Assembly: GCA_034359265.1 (NCBI GenBank)
Contig: CP136891.1
Coordinates: 87,810,001 to 87,874,000, forward strand
DNA: 64,000 nucleotides
Source of the DNA: Canna indica
Taxonomy: Eukaryota; Streptophyta; Magnoliopsida; Zingiberales; Cannaceae
Direction: 5' to 3'
Shown in pieces: positions 48,201 through 59,603 of this stretch. The position numbers and the translations under genes were made by a program. Under the pieces are notes generated by a model. That model saw only the letters and a list, made by a program, of their open reading frames with translations, was not told where the DNA came from and ran no database searches. Within the stretch, counting starts at the first letter, position 1. Each line of letters starts with the position of its first letter.

Positions 48201-51200
48201 CTTCAGAGCTTCTCCTTACCCTGGACAAAATTCTCTACAGCGTGTTGTCATTTTTGGTGACATGGGAAAGGTAATCTATTTTGTGTTTCACACATGGTTT
48301 TAGAATTATACATATTTTGTATGAGATAGTAGCAATTTTTTGGTACTAATTTTTCCAGTGAAATAGTTTCATAATCATGTTATGTGGATTTGAGTTACTA
48401 AGTTTTCATTGATTTTGATTGTTTTTTTCTTTTGGTTATTGCAAGCTAAAGGACACCGCCACCATAATGATTGAAAATGTGTGCTGATTCTCAAAATGAC
48501 TGAAGTTCATGAATACTTATTTACCTTAACCATAAGGACAAGCTATTATACACTTTTTAATTCTTTTTTTTCTCTGTGTATTCTATGTGCTAGAATAATT
48601 AAAATAGTGTTTTATGGATTTTAGTTGCTAAGTTCTCATCAATTTCGTTTTTATTTTTATTTTTCTGTTGTTGATGATTGAACAGCGTCCTGATTCTCAA
48701 AATGACTAAAATTTGTAAGAATACTGATTTACATGTTGTCATCAGGAGAAGCTATTATATTCTTTTCATTTTTTTTTCTTCTGCATGTTCTATGTGCTAG
48801 CATAATTAATAACTATTTTTAATTTCTTAACTACCTTGCTTAGATCACTATACGTCATTTAATTTTGTATTAGCATCCTCTTCAATTGCATTCAGGAGTC
48901 CTTCCCCTGTTGGCTAAGTAAAGAGTGATTTCCTCTTCTTTCACAGTGAACACCTGTTTCAATATTCTTTCTCCTTGGAATATTCCAAATTATCAAAACC
49001 ATATTATGAGTTCCACACTATTCCATCTTCAACACATAACTTCTAAGTTTCCTCTGTGTTGTCCACCATAATATCTTTGTAAATTATCAAAACCGTTATG
49101 TTCTCAGTAACTGAGATCATTACACAGATGATTATGGTTATAAAAGTTATTATGGTGAAGGGCATCTTTGATTCTTGTGTTAATCTTAGTAATATTGCTT
49201 GTGCACTGAGTTTTCTTCCACACATTGTATGTTGGGTTAGAATATAAGTTGTGAACACACTTGCATAACTTGTCACATATTTTTGCTTCTTGCACAATTA
49301 TTCAGGCAGAGGCAGATGGTTCAAACGAGTATAATAATTACCAGCCAGGCTCTCTTAATACTACGTACCAGCTTACTATGGACTTAAAGAATATTGACAT
49401 AGTTTTCCATATTGGGGACTTAGCTTATGCCAATGGTTATTTGTCACAATGGGATCAATTTACAGCGCAAGTTGAACCAATTGCTTCAACCGTGCCTTAT
49501 ATGGTTGGAAGGTTAGCTGTATTTATCAAGCAATTCAATATAATCCATAGGATTTTCATTTTCCTGCAATGGCAGAACTCTTATGATTCCTTGTTTGCAG
49601 TGGTAATCATGAGCGAGATTGGCCTGGGACTGGATCTTTCTACGGCAATAAGGACTCTGGTGGAGAATGTGGAGTCTTAGCTGAAACAATGTTTTATGTT
49701 CCTGCAGAAAATAGGCAAAAATTCTGGTATATGACTTGAGAAAAACACCCAATTTGGTTTATTTAAGATGGTCTTGCTTTTACGGGTACCTCTTAGTATT
49801 ATTAGTTCTCTCTAAAATGTTGCGTCTGAGTATTTACTTATTATCTCCTTCGGGCTCTGTATGTATTAGATATTTGTGTTGGTCACGATGTTCCAAGTAC
49901 TAGTCTTGGGACCTCTTGGCAGTTGGCACCAGTCTCAGATCATGGTGAACTGGTACTGATGCAATTCACATTGAACCATCCATACTGGTATCAAACAAAA
50001 GGGAAAAAAAGACTCAAACTCTAAAATTATGCTATGAAATTGTTTATGTAATTTTTTTACACTTAAAAAGTAACAATATTGGTAAACCAGTAAACTGTAA
50101 CATTCATCAGTTCTGTCGTTCTGGTCCTTCTAAACCCATTCAGTATTGAGGGGTACTGGGTAGTTGGGTAGTTCAGTCCTGTATTGGCACTAGGGCTGAG
50201 CAAAACCTGATCCGACCCGAAAAACCGACCCGAAAAAACCCGAAAAACCGACCCGAAAATTCATTTCAGGTCGGGTTATTCGGGAATATCGAGTCGGGTC
50301 GGGTCTTATTTTTGAAAAATTTCCCTACTATTTCGGGTCGGGTCGGGTTCGGGTGAAAACCCTGTTTAACCCGATCCAACCCGATTTTAAATTAAATATG
50401 TATTTGTATTATATATATTGATAAAAGATGGTGTTGGCCTTGTGGTTAGAAGGGTGGAGATAAAGTTTAGGTCTTGAGTTCAAGTCCTACTTGGGTTATA
50501 ATTTTAATACAATTGTTCACCTTTTTATCATCATTTTCAAGATGAATTTTATTTATTTTTATTTTTCTAAACCGAATTCGGGTTATTCGGGTCGGGCCCC
50601 GATTAAAAAATCAGGTTGGGTCGGGTATTGACCCGACCCGCCTGATGCTCAGCCCTAATTGGCACTGGTTGGTCATAATACTTTTCTCCTTAAAACAAAA
50701 TCAATTTGTCTGCAGTGATTATGCTGTATACTATTATTATTAATTTCTTTATATGCATGCACTTTTCTTGATTACGCTGGGGAAAATATATTTTAATGCC
50801 TTGATCTAGTTGAGTCCAAGCACAACTATTTCCTTTTCCTCTGTTTGGAATCACAGAAACAATGTCTGATATCTAGTTCTGTATAGTTTGCACCTCTGTT
50901 CTTTTAGGCCTTATGGCTCTGAAGTGTCTTTGTGTCAATAACCTAGTATTCTCTGATCATCTAAGCATACGCATGATTTGGCAGCTACTTTTATAAACTC
51001 TTAGCAATTTTCTTTTCATTTAGTGACACTGTCATATTAATGTTTCTAAACTCTAAGCATTTTTCACTTAATGCCACTTATGACCTATGAAGTTACTCAT
51101 CCCAAGTCTTGATATTTTTTCCTTCAGGTATAAAACAGATTTCGGCATGTTCCGCTTCTGTATTGCTGATACTGAGCATGACTGGAGACCAGGAACTGAA

Positions 51201-51877
51201 CAATATAAGTTCATTGAGCACTGTCTCTCAACAGCAGATAGGGAAAAACAACCATGGTTAATCTTTCTGGCACATAGGGTGCTTGGTTATTCTTCTGGTG
51301 AATTTTACGGTATTGAGGGAACCTTCGAGGAGCCTATGGGAAGAGAGGGCCTTCAAGATCTTTGGCAAAAGTACAAGGTTGACATTGCCATGTATGGTCA
51401 TGTTCACAACTATGAGAGAACATGCCCAGTTTACCAGGTAATCATGTCACATATTTTCCCCAACTGGTTTATAACCTTTCCTTCTTTTCCATACACGACA
51501 TTCACAATTTCACATAACTATTTAAGGATGATATTGTTTGGTCGAGTTGATTCCTCTTCTGATGGTTGCAGAATACATGTATCCGCGATGCGTCGCACCA
51601 CTACAATGGTCCCTTTGTAGCAACCACCCATGTTGTTGTTGGAGGTGGAGGTGCGGGTCTTGCTAAATTCACTCCTCTCCGGACTAGATGGAGCTACTTT
51701 CAAGACTACGATTTCGGGTTTGTGAAATTGACTGCCTTCAACCAATCGACCCTCTTGTTTGAGTACAAGAAAAGTAGAGATGGTTTGGTCTATGATTACT
51801 TCACAATAACTCGTGATTATCGCGACATATTGACTTGTGCCGTTGAGAGCTGCTCAAAGCAAGCCATGTCTAGTTGA
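42268..51877 (+). CDS. Purple acid phosphatase, PAP27/PAP1 group
   Basis: Secreted metallophosphoesterase. Exons: 42268-42441, 43160-43251, 43504-43570, 43766-43888, 45385-45477, 46514-46643, 47935-48016, 48138-48270, 49306-49511, 49601-49726, 51128-51437, 51572-51877. The joined frame is open for 613 aa, about the length of Arabidopsis PAP27. The signal peptide is about residues 1-24. An N-terminal fibronectin-like region (EDWIGVFSPAN, KSWNEMAVTWTSGY) precedes the catalytic domain. Metal-ligand motifs are present: GDMG (Asp295), GDLAYANGY (Asp336, Tyr339), GNHE (Asn369), FLAHRVLGY (His458) and GHVHNYER (His500, His502). Paralogues are catalogued as probable inactive phosphatases, yet the ligand residues look complete. 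Intron 4 and intron 10 carry repeats described separately. The precise paralogue (PAP1, 24 or 27) is not resolved. Confidence 0.92.
44041..44200. repeat. Two-copy 79-bp tandem repeat in PAP intron 4
   Basis: The unit starting GATACCCATACCTGG occurs at 44041-44119 and again at 44120-44200. The copies are nearly identical except for a 6-bp insertion in the second. Confidence 0.8.
44290..44910. repeat. Degenerate tandem repeat in PAP intron 4
   Basis: The core word ATATTTTAGTC or a close variant recurs at about 44401, 44511, 44633, 44698 and 44810. Each is preceded by a TTTAAGTCCTTTAATTT-like stretch and most are followed by ATTTATCAATAAAA-like sequence. The spacing is about 110 bp with one 65-bp interval. 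Confidence 0.6.
50183..50665. mobile_element. hAT-type MITE in PAP intron 10, perfect 8-bp target duplication
   Basis: Element 50191-50657 (467 bp) starts TAGGGCTGAGCA and ends TGCTCAGCCCTA, a perfect 12-bp inverted repeat. The octamer ATTGGCAC flanks both sides exactly (50183-50190 and 50658-50665). The interior has runs of ACCCGA and TCGGGT words. It also has a tRNA-like pair: TGTGGTTAGAAGGG (50441-50454, A-box-like) and GAGTTCAAGTCC (50476-50487, B-box-like). Confidence 0.9.
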
Positions 51878-52199
51878 GTTAAGCAGATGAATTTTTTGCA
51901 CAGGCTACTGGTTGAATTGGGTGCCTTCTCCACAGAAGGGGCTGTTAGTAGTGTCTGTATATGCGGCACATGTCTTCTTAAATTCTATGTTCTATTGTCC
52001 TACTGTTTACCATCAATGGTTCATGAACAGTTGTATATTAGGGGTGAGCAACCATCGGTTAAACCGAAATTTCGACTTATCAGAAGGGGCTGTTAGTAGT
52101 GTCTGTATATGCGGCACATGTCTTCTTGAATTCTATGCTTGAATTCTATGTTCTATTGTCCTACTGTTTACCATCAATGGTTCATGAACAGTTGTATAT
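51878..52199 (+). repeat. PAP 3' UTR with a tandem duplication of about 148 bp
   Basis: The unit AGAAGGGGCTGTTAGTAG... at 51934-52081 is repeated from 52082 to about 52228. The second copy carries an extra 13-15 bp repeat of TGAATTCTATG. The unit includes PAP 3' sequence and the first about 40 bp of the adjacent MITE (TAGGGGTGAGCAACC), so the left MITE end is present twice (about 52040 and 52200). Confidence 0.85.
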
Positions 52200-52759
52200 T
52201 AGGGGTGAGCAACCATCGGTTAACCGAATCAAAGTTTTGACTTATCCATTAATTGTTTACCAAATTGAAAAATTTGGTTCGGTTAACTGAATATTTTGGT
52301 TCGGTTCGATTAATTTATCGAATTCATCAAAAAAAATGGTGAAAAAATATATAATAATACTTTATCAAGATTCAAACTTTGGACCACTCAAATAAATAAA
52401 TATATATATACCATCTCAACCACTCAAACAAACATTGTTATCTAATATAAATCTTACAACTGAAATTATTATATCTATAATGATCAAAATAAAATAAATA
52501 TTATGCCTTAACCACTAAAGCAAATCATAACATATGATTTATAATTTTTATTTTTTATATATTAAAATCAATTTCGGTTAATTGGTAAATTAATCGAACC
52601 TTTCGGTGAATTTACCGAATCAAAAATCGAATTTTCAAAAAAAAATTAACAGTTAACCGAACTGAATTTTTTTTGGTTAATTCGGTTCGATTAATTTGAT
52701 TTCGATTCGGTCGATTTTTTTGATTTTTTCGGTGAATCGGTGAATCTTGTTCACCCCTA
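52200..52759. mobile_element. hAT-type MITE, 560 bp
   Basis: Left end TAGGGGTGAGCAACC, right end TTGTTCACCCCTA. The flanking octamers TTGTATAT (52192-52199) and ATGTATAT (52760-52767) match at 7 of 8. The interior is packed with GGTTAACCGAA-like words in both orientations and has a tRNA-like A box (52503-52524) and B box (about 52365-52380) on the minus strand. Non-coding. Confidence 0.8.
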
Positions 52760-52767
52760 ATGTATAT

Positions 52768-53360
52768 GCTGGCAAAACACATTGTTCTCGAATAGCTTGT
52801 ATAAGTTGATAAAAATTGTATTGCAATATCTTTATTGGGACAATGACTGTAAAAGTATCTGCTCCATTACTAAATTAGCCATGCATCATTATTTATTTAT
52901 CATCATTAATTGACATATGGAAGCCTTCTAGACTTCTAGTAAAAGGTTGTGGCATATGGAGCCTCTATTTTGTATTTTAGCATCACAGAGCTCTCAAATT
53001 TTCTTCACTAATCCTCTAATTAAAAATATATAATTATAATCGAATGGCTAGATGCCATATTAAAAATCCTTTGTATAATTAGTTTTATTTATTTAAAAAT
53101 GAATAAAATGCACAATTATCATCAATATAGATCTAAAAACCAACGACCAAAACTTAGCATGCATTATGATGGTGATGAAGAGACAAACACATCCTGTGAT
53201 AAATATGTTCCATCTGCTCAATGATCCACAACCACTGTTTCGCCTTGCTTCCCGTTCAAGGCTTCTCACAACTCAAAATCAAAATATCCATCCACCAACT
53301 ACTAAACTTCCTCGTCCAATCATTAATTCAGTACATCGTCGATTCTTCTTCGCATCTCAG
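52768..53360. other. Intergenic DNA
   Basis: AT-rich, no gene-like frame. A short frame at 53166-53384 has no recognised domain. Confidence 0.5.
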
Positions 53361-53915
53361 GTGGTATTTAGTTGGATAGAATAGACGAGGAGTAAAATAT
53401 TACTCCTTATAATGTATTTATTTTTTTATTTGGTTACAACTTGTTATGATATTACTTCTTATCGTCGATAAGGAATACACCAAAAATATTATACTTCATG
53501 ATATTTTTTAATATTGTCTTTTAATATTTATAATATTATATAAAAATATAAAAATTAAATTATTAAATTAATTTTAATAATTACATACCTTAAATATATA
53601 ATCATTATTTTATTTTTAAATATTATTCTAACTTATATTTTATATAGATTCAGTTACTTTTTATGAAATAAAATAATTAATAATTTATATTATTTTAAAT
53701 TAATAAATTATTTTGTATTATGTTAATATTAATTAAAATAGTTATAATATAATTTATTATATTTTAGAAGATTTTTTTAAATATTATTTTCCTTTCAATT
53801 TCATATATTTTCTTAATGTTAATCCAACCGGATAATACTATTTATCATCTATTTTATTCATTATTTATTTCTATTTCTTATATATTTAGATTTCATTCTG
53901 TTCAACTAAATACAC
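53361..53915. mobile_element. Probable MITE of unassigned superfamily
   Basis: The left end GTGGTATTTAGTTGGATAG matches the reverse complement of the right end, GTGTATTTAGTTGAACAG, over about 20 bp. The interior is extremely AT-rich and non-coding. The flanks show no clear duplication. Confidence 0.45.
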
Positions 53916-55205
53916 AATAAATATTTTATACAAATATCAGAATGATCCTTGGAATATGTCTTTTTTAATATTCTAATTTAACGCATAAGAGTTTTTATTT
54001 ACATCTATAAAATGGATGTAAATGAAAACATTGAAACCATTTTTCGCCTAAAAAAAGCTAAAAAGTAGGTTTTAATAGTTAAAGGGGTTCTCTACAAATA
54101 CGGCCAATGTTTCACCTAATTCACACACACACACACCCCTAATTCACCTAATTCTCTACAAAATAGGTTTTCAGAACTATTTTAACAGTATTCGATAAAT
54201 TTTAAAATACTTTTTATTTGTATAAAAAAAATCAATAATATAAGATATAAAATGCAAGTATTTTAAGAATTCTAAGGACGCCATTAACTTCTTTCAATTT
54301 TCTCGTCCAAGCATTAACTTCTTTCAATTTTCCTTCTTATCTCAATATTTATTTATTTATCCACTCATCTCAATGCTCATTTACGTTATCCTAGCCGTTA
54401 AAAGAGTAAAAGATGACTGATGGACGGTAGAGATAAATTGACCGTTCGAACGTCTTCGGATTCTTCAATTAAAATTACTTTTCTACTCAAAAGTCATTCA
54501 CCTTAACCCATCTACTTGGCAGTTGGCACTCGCCTCTTCAACTGCGTGGGTCCCGCTATCAATCGAATCAGTGAACGGTAAATAAGGCGGGTAAATCAAA
54601 GGCGATGAAATAATGATTACAACTCAACCGCAGCCAACAAAGAACGTCTTCTTTGGGTTTGGAATTGGATGCTCTGTTTGGGAGCGAGGGAAGAAGAGAT
54701 TCTGCGCTAAGGGCTCCCGGGCAACATTGCGAGGTGTTTGTTTGGTGTTGGGCTCTCATCCCATCTTGTCGGAAGCCCATCCCTCTGCTTCACTTCTCTC
54801 TATCTTGGTGTACTTTTTGATTTGGAGCGCCGCTCGTTGCTCGTCCGAGGGCGGATTCTTCCACCAGGGTTTTTTATTACGGCAAAGTATTTTTGTGATT
54901 TCCTCGCTGCTTTCGTTTTGCTTGGATGTAATATGTGGGCTTTTTGCATCTACCAAGTTTCTCGTGTTCGAGATGTAACTTAACGGGAAAGATATGTTTT
55001 TTTTGGTCTAAAGACTTCTTCAGTTTTTTGTGTTGTTTCTTGTCAAGCAAGGAACCAAAATTGTGCAAGTAGCAGCTGCAGTAAGTGGCCAGGAGCAATT
55101 CATTTATTTCAGAACCGGAAAAATACTGGTAAATAAGAAAAAGGAGATCTTATCAGATTCCTTTTTTTGTGGTTCATTTGGAGGACATTATAGCTAGTCT
55201 GATAA
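53916..55205 (+). promoter_or_regulatory. Upstream region and leader of the POLAR-like gene
   Basis: 53916-54540 is AT-rich spacer with a small CA run near 54123. From about 54620 to 55000 the DNA is GC-richer and transcript-like. It probably holds the 5' UTR and perhaps a leader intron, but no splice pair was fixed. Confidence 0.35.
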
Positions 55206-58200
55206 ATGGATAATCAGGCAAATCAGAAGAGAATTGACTCAGGAGGCAACATTTTTCGGAGAATAATATGCAAAAAGTCAACAAGTGACGTTTCTATTGA
55301 CGGAGATAAGGTTCCTTGCGACATTCCCAGAAGGTCTGCAGATTCAAGTGCTGATGCTTCATTTATGGCAGTAAGTTCCCGTGGCTGTGTTAGCAGAGAT
55401 GCCTTCATGGATTCAGGAGAGTATGTGATGGACGGTGGTTCTCTTCTCAGTTTGCAGCCATGGATTTTCAAAAAAGGGAATTATTTGAAAGGTGAGAAAG
55501 CAAGGAAGGTAAATAGTGAGTTTTATGTGAATTGTGGGTATGAAATGGGTGGAGTCATGTATAGCTCACCCTCAGAAGTATCGCCAAAGAGTGTTAGTCT
55601 AGGTATTATGCATGATAGAGTTCGAAGATCTCTTAGAACCAGGTGCTCTCACCAACACTCAGTCAAGCCCCTTTCTGTCATGGAGGACTGTCTGGTCCCT
55701 CATCTTTACAATCGAAATTTTGAAATTGAAGAATTTGTTTATAGTCCATCTCATTCTTCCTTCAAACCAGGATGGAGCCCATTTTTTGCAACAGATGGGA
55801 GCAACATAATTAGTAAATCTTGTGGTGGATATACGTCCATGCTTTCTGAAACTGCAATGCAAAAGGGAAATATGAAGAATGTGATAGGGTTATCTCCTCT
55901 TCCTGAGTTAAGGACACCAAAACAAAGGAGTTGGGAAACACCACACAAAAAGTTAGATTCTTTCAACTCTCGTAGGTCATGCAAATTTTCTCTTCACAAA
56001 GGTATATACCGCCACCATGTTCTCATGTATTTTTTTACCCAAGATGACTGCAACTTGATGGTTTATGACTTGTAAAATGTATTGAAAGATAGCCAACAAT
56101 TGTACTTAGAGAACATACTGACTTAAAATTAAGAAATTTAGATCAAGGAAAAACATCCAAACTCTGAAGAGAAAGAAGATAGTCCCATGTTTTACTAAGA
56201 TATCTCTATCTTATTTTTGAGTTCCCTCTTCTCATTTTGGCTTTAGAACATTGTACATTGCTCTACATACTTCAAGGTTGCACCTTATGAAGATCGTTCT
56301 TCTGACAGGATCAATATATGTTGGATATTTATTCCAAGTTGACTAGACATATCAAGTCGTCATTCGCTTGATGTAAATCATATTATGGATTGGAAATCCT
56401 ATTATGAGAATGTTTCAAGAACAGTTTGTTTCTGCACATTGATTTAAAGCATATACACATAGGATTAGGAAATCCTATTTGGCAAATGTTTCAATGAATA
56501 GTTTGTATATCATCTGCAGTTTGATACATAACATATAGCTGTAGGAAATCCTATTTTGTGAATGTTGCAATTAGCAGTTTTTATATTATTGGATTTAAAG
56601 CATATAAAATTATAAACCTATAAAATCCTAGTATGCAAGTTATTGAATTAACTGTTTGTATAAAGAGAAGTGAAAGATCTTAGTGCTGTAATCCATTTCT
56701 CATTTCCTGCTTACTAATTAGTTTCTTGTTTATTTCTTTGCAATTACCCCTCTATTTTTCCCGAGGATATGTTATTGAGTAGTAATGTACTCATGAAACT
56801 TATTGGACATGAAATATGCTCTTATTGAGAGAAGAGCAATTGAATGTTATCCTGAATTACGTTCAAAGCAATTAAGCAATTGTTTATTGTGCTTAAACTC
56901 CTGAAGTTGGGTTACCCCTTTTAGTCATGTAGAAGGATTGATGGGATTCTATTGTTAGTAACTGTGTTTTGCATGAGGCAAGGAGGTGTATTTTTTAAAT
57001 TTATTTTCTAATTTTCCTTTCTACTTTTGATTTTCCAATTTCAATAATACTTTTCTTTAAAAAGTTTGCCTATTTCTTGATTTTTTTAGATGTAGTTGTA
57101 ACTGTAAAGTTTTAACACACATAATTGTGTATGAGAGGTGTATTTTCAATATGAATGTTTTTGTTATTTTTGACTGATGCTGCCAGTACTTAGATAGCAA
57201 CCTCAAGCGTTGCATAATACAAGTTAATTTACATATGTATATATCAGGATTTCAATTTATGAATACTTCTTGCAGTCTGTCAGACATGTATTATTGTTTG
57301 TTTTACTGGAAGCTTGTAAGCCTTTTTTCATCTATGATGGTTGGTCATCTAATGATCATCTTTTCAATATTCTTTCGCTGAGATAAGATACTTATCTTCA
57401 TTTCATATTTCAGATTATTTGCCTCTATTTTCTATAATTGCCCAATTAATTTCTTTGGATCTTTTGCTAATCTAGAATAGCACATACTCTCTTTCCAGAT
57501 TCACTTGATGGAATGCATGTTTTTTCTATTGGAGTCATCCTTGGACTCATATGCACTATGCTGTCAAATAGAAACGAAATAGACAAGTTAAATGATATGT
57601 TGAAGACTTCAGAGAACTTGGTCCAAGATTTGCAAGAGGAGTTGGAGATCAATGAATCTCTAACAGTTAAGGAACTGGTTAACGAAGATTATGGACACCA
57701 GAAACCAAGTGATATTGTTACTGAAGCAGAATCTATCAAGGCTTCCAGGAATCAAGTTTCAGCATCTTATTTTCCCACTGAGCAAAAAGATGAGTTCAAC
57801 CTGCTACACTTGAATCAGGTTTCAGCATCTTATTTTCCTGGAGAGCAAAATGACGAGTTCAACCTGCTATGCTGGCATAATGAGGATTCAAGGAGTAAAA
57901 TTGAATCAGAGCTTGAGATTGAGCTGGAGAGACTGGAACTGGACATCAATGCTTCCAATCTGAATGGAAGAATGTCAGCACTAAGTGAGGTTAGGTTAAA
58001 CATCTATTCTTAGTACTCGCCATCTTGCTAACTAAAGTTTGTTATGACCTAGTAGTCAAAGCACAATTTCTTCTTGGCTTTTGATTTTATCCTATGAAGA
58101 CTATTTTATGGCTCTCTTAGGTGTTAACATTTATACAGGAGGTTTGTTTCAATGGTTTTCATTTCTATCACCACCAGATAGATGCGTAGCTGAGCAATCT

Positions 58201-59603
58201 TCTGATTTTAATGGGCTATAAAATGTAAATTCAACCATTGTGGCAAATTTGATTGATCAGTCAATGCTTGCAGGAAGATTCTTAGTCACTTTCATAACCA
58301 GACTAGACACGTGTCGTTGACAATGGTAGATGTAAATAGAGTGTGTTAGCTGTAGCATTGTTCTCATTTGTATTATCTTATATTCCTTTCCCTAGCATTG
58401 CTTTTTTATCTTCTCCCTTTATTTATTGTTCAATGTGCAGCTTTTTAGTATTTATTATTCTCCCTTTATTCCTTTCCACATTCTACCACTCAAAGTTTAA
58501 TATCTTTAGTATGTGACCCTTAAATTTATACAATGCACATTATGTCTTCATTTACATGAAGTTTTGATATGTTTCTGTTGTTCAAATCATCCTACCTTCA
58601 CATCGGTTGTTTCAAATGGACATAAGTGTGCACCTTATTTTGCAATTAGATTGTACCAGCAACAACTGCTTCATGTTCTGTTATTATGTGCCATACATTT
58701 TGTCATGTTACATTATGGTATTCATTCTTATAGTTTCTGATCGCAGTGATAGCTTTGGTCAGTCAACCTTTTAATGTGATTAAGTAGAGATTATTTGCTC
58801 TAGCTCTGGGTAGGATTTCACTCGAAAGTTTTGTAGGCTCACATTTAGAATTTGTATTACAGCTTGATCCGGACCTAATAGCTGATGTAGTGCATGGAGA
58901 CTTAAAAATAGATATACACCCAGGTCGAGTTTCCAAGGACCACGATGAAATTGCTGATGACAGCAAAAAGAGCTCCACAAATCGGCACCACAATGTCAAC
59001 TATGCAGTTTCCCCACAAGAACTTAGCATGCGTTTGCATGAAGTGATTCAGCAGAGGCTAGAAGATCGTATTAGAGAGCTAGAAAGAGAACTTAAGCATG
59101 CCCAGAAGCAACTTCAGTTGGTAGAATCTCAGCACCTCCTCTCACAGAGAGCCTTCTCAAGTGAATGCTCCTCCAACCAGGACAGCCCGACAGCTATTGT
59201 GGAACACACTGCTTTACCTCAGCCACTTTGCTTAAATCTTGCTGGGGATGCTCTGGATGCTTTTAGTGAAGCTTATGAAGAGTTCATGCGGGTGGCCAAC
59301 ATAGAGGAGAGGCTACCATCCACAACAAGTCCCAGTAAAGAGCTCCAATATGGCTCAGGTTCATCTGATAGGAGTTTAATATGGGGAATGGAAGATTCAA
59401 AATGTTGCGGGAGGGGACTCATGCAGGAGCAGAATTTCAAGAGCATGGTATTGGATTATGCTGAGGATATCCATGCAACAAATGGAGATGATTATACTGA
59501 TGATGAAACAAACAGGTTAATTGAACAAATTTTGGAGCGAACAAGGCAAGGCTCAGCAATTGTACTACATGCTCAAAGAATGCTCTTTTCAGCAGATCAA
59601 TAA
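55206..59603 (+). CDS. POLAR-like polarity scaffold protein
   Basis: Resembles POLAR LOCALIZATION DURING ASYMMETRIC DIVISION AND REDISTRIBUTION and its paralogues, coiled-coil scaffolds linked to polarised division. Exons: 55206-56001, 57499-57989, 58863-59603; the joined frame is open for 675 aa. The N-terminal about 265 residues are Ser-rich and low in structure. Exon 2 opens with a hydrophobic helix (GMHVFSIGVILGLICTMLS) that may be a membrane anchor, followed by coiled coil (NEIDKLNDMLKTSENLVQDL). Exon 3 carries the family signature SPQELSMRLHEVIQQRLEDR then IRELERELKHAQKQL, and ends LIEQILERTRQGSAIV. A 21-residue segment in exon 2 is tandemly duplicated (NQVSASYFPTEQKDEFNLL, then NQVSASYFPGEQNDEFNLL). 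The family call rests on the C-terminal signature. Confidence 0.78.
57751..57876 (+). repeat. 63-bp in-frame tandem duplication inside the POLAR-like gene
   Basis: Two adjacent units of 63 bp (about 57751-57813 and 57814-57876) differ at only a few positions. Each encodes the same 21-residue motif, so the frame is kept. Confidence 0.88.

Noticed and set aside
50420..50500. A tRNA gene in the MITE
   Set aside because: Box-like words are present, but no acceptor stem or anticodon arm can be folded, so it is not a tRNA gene.
52082..52142. Second small gene downstream of PAP
   Set aside because: The short frames there come from the tandem duplication of PAP 3' sequence, not from a separate gene.
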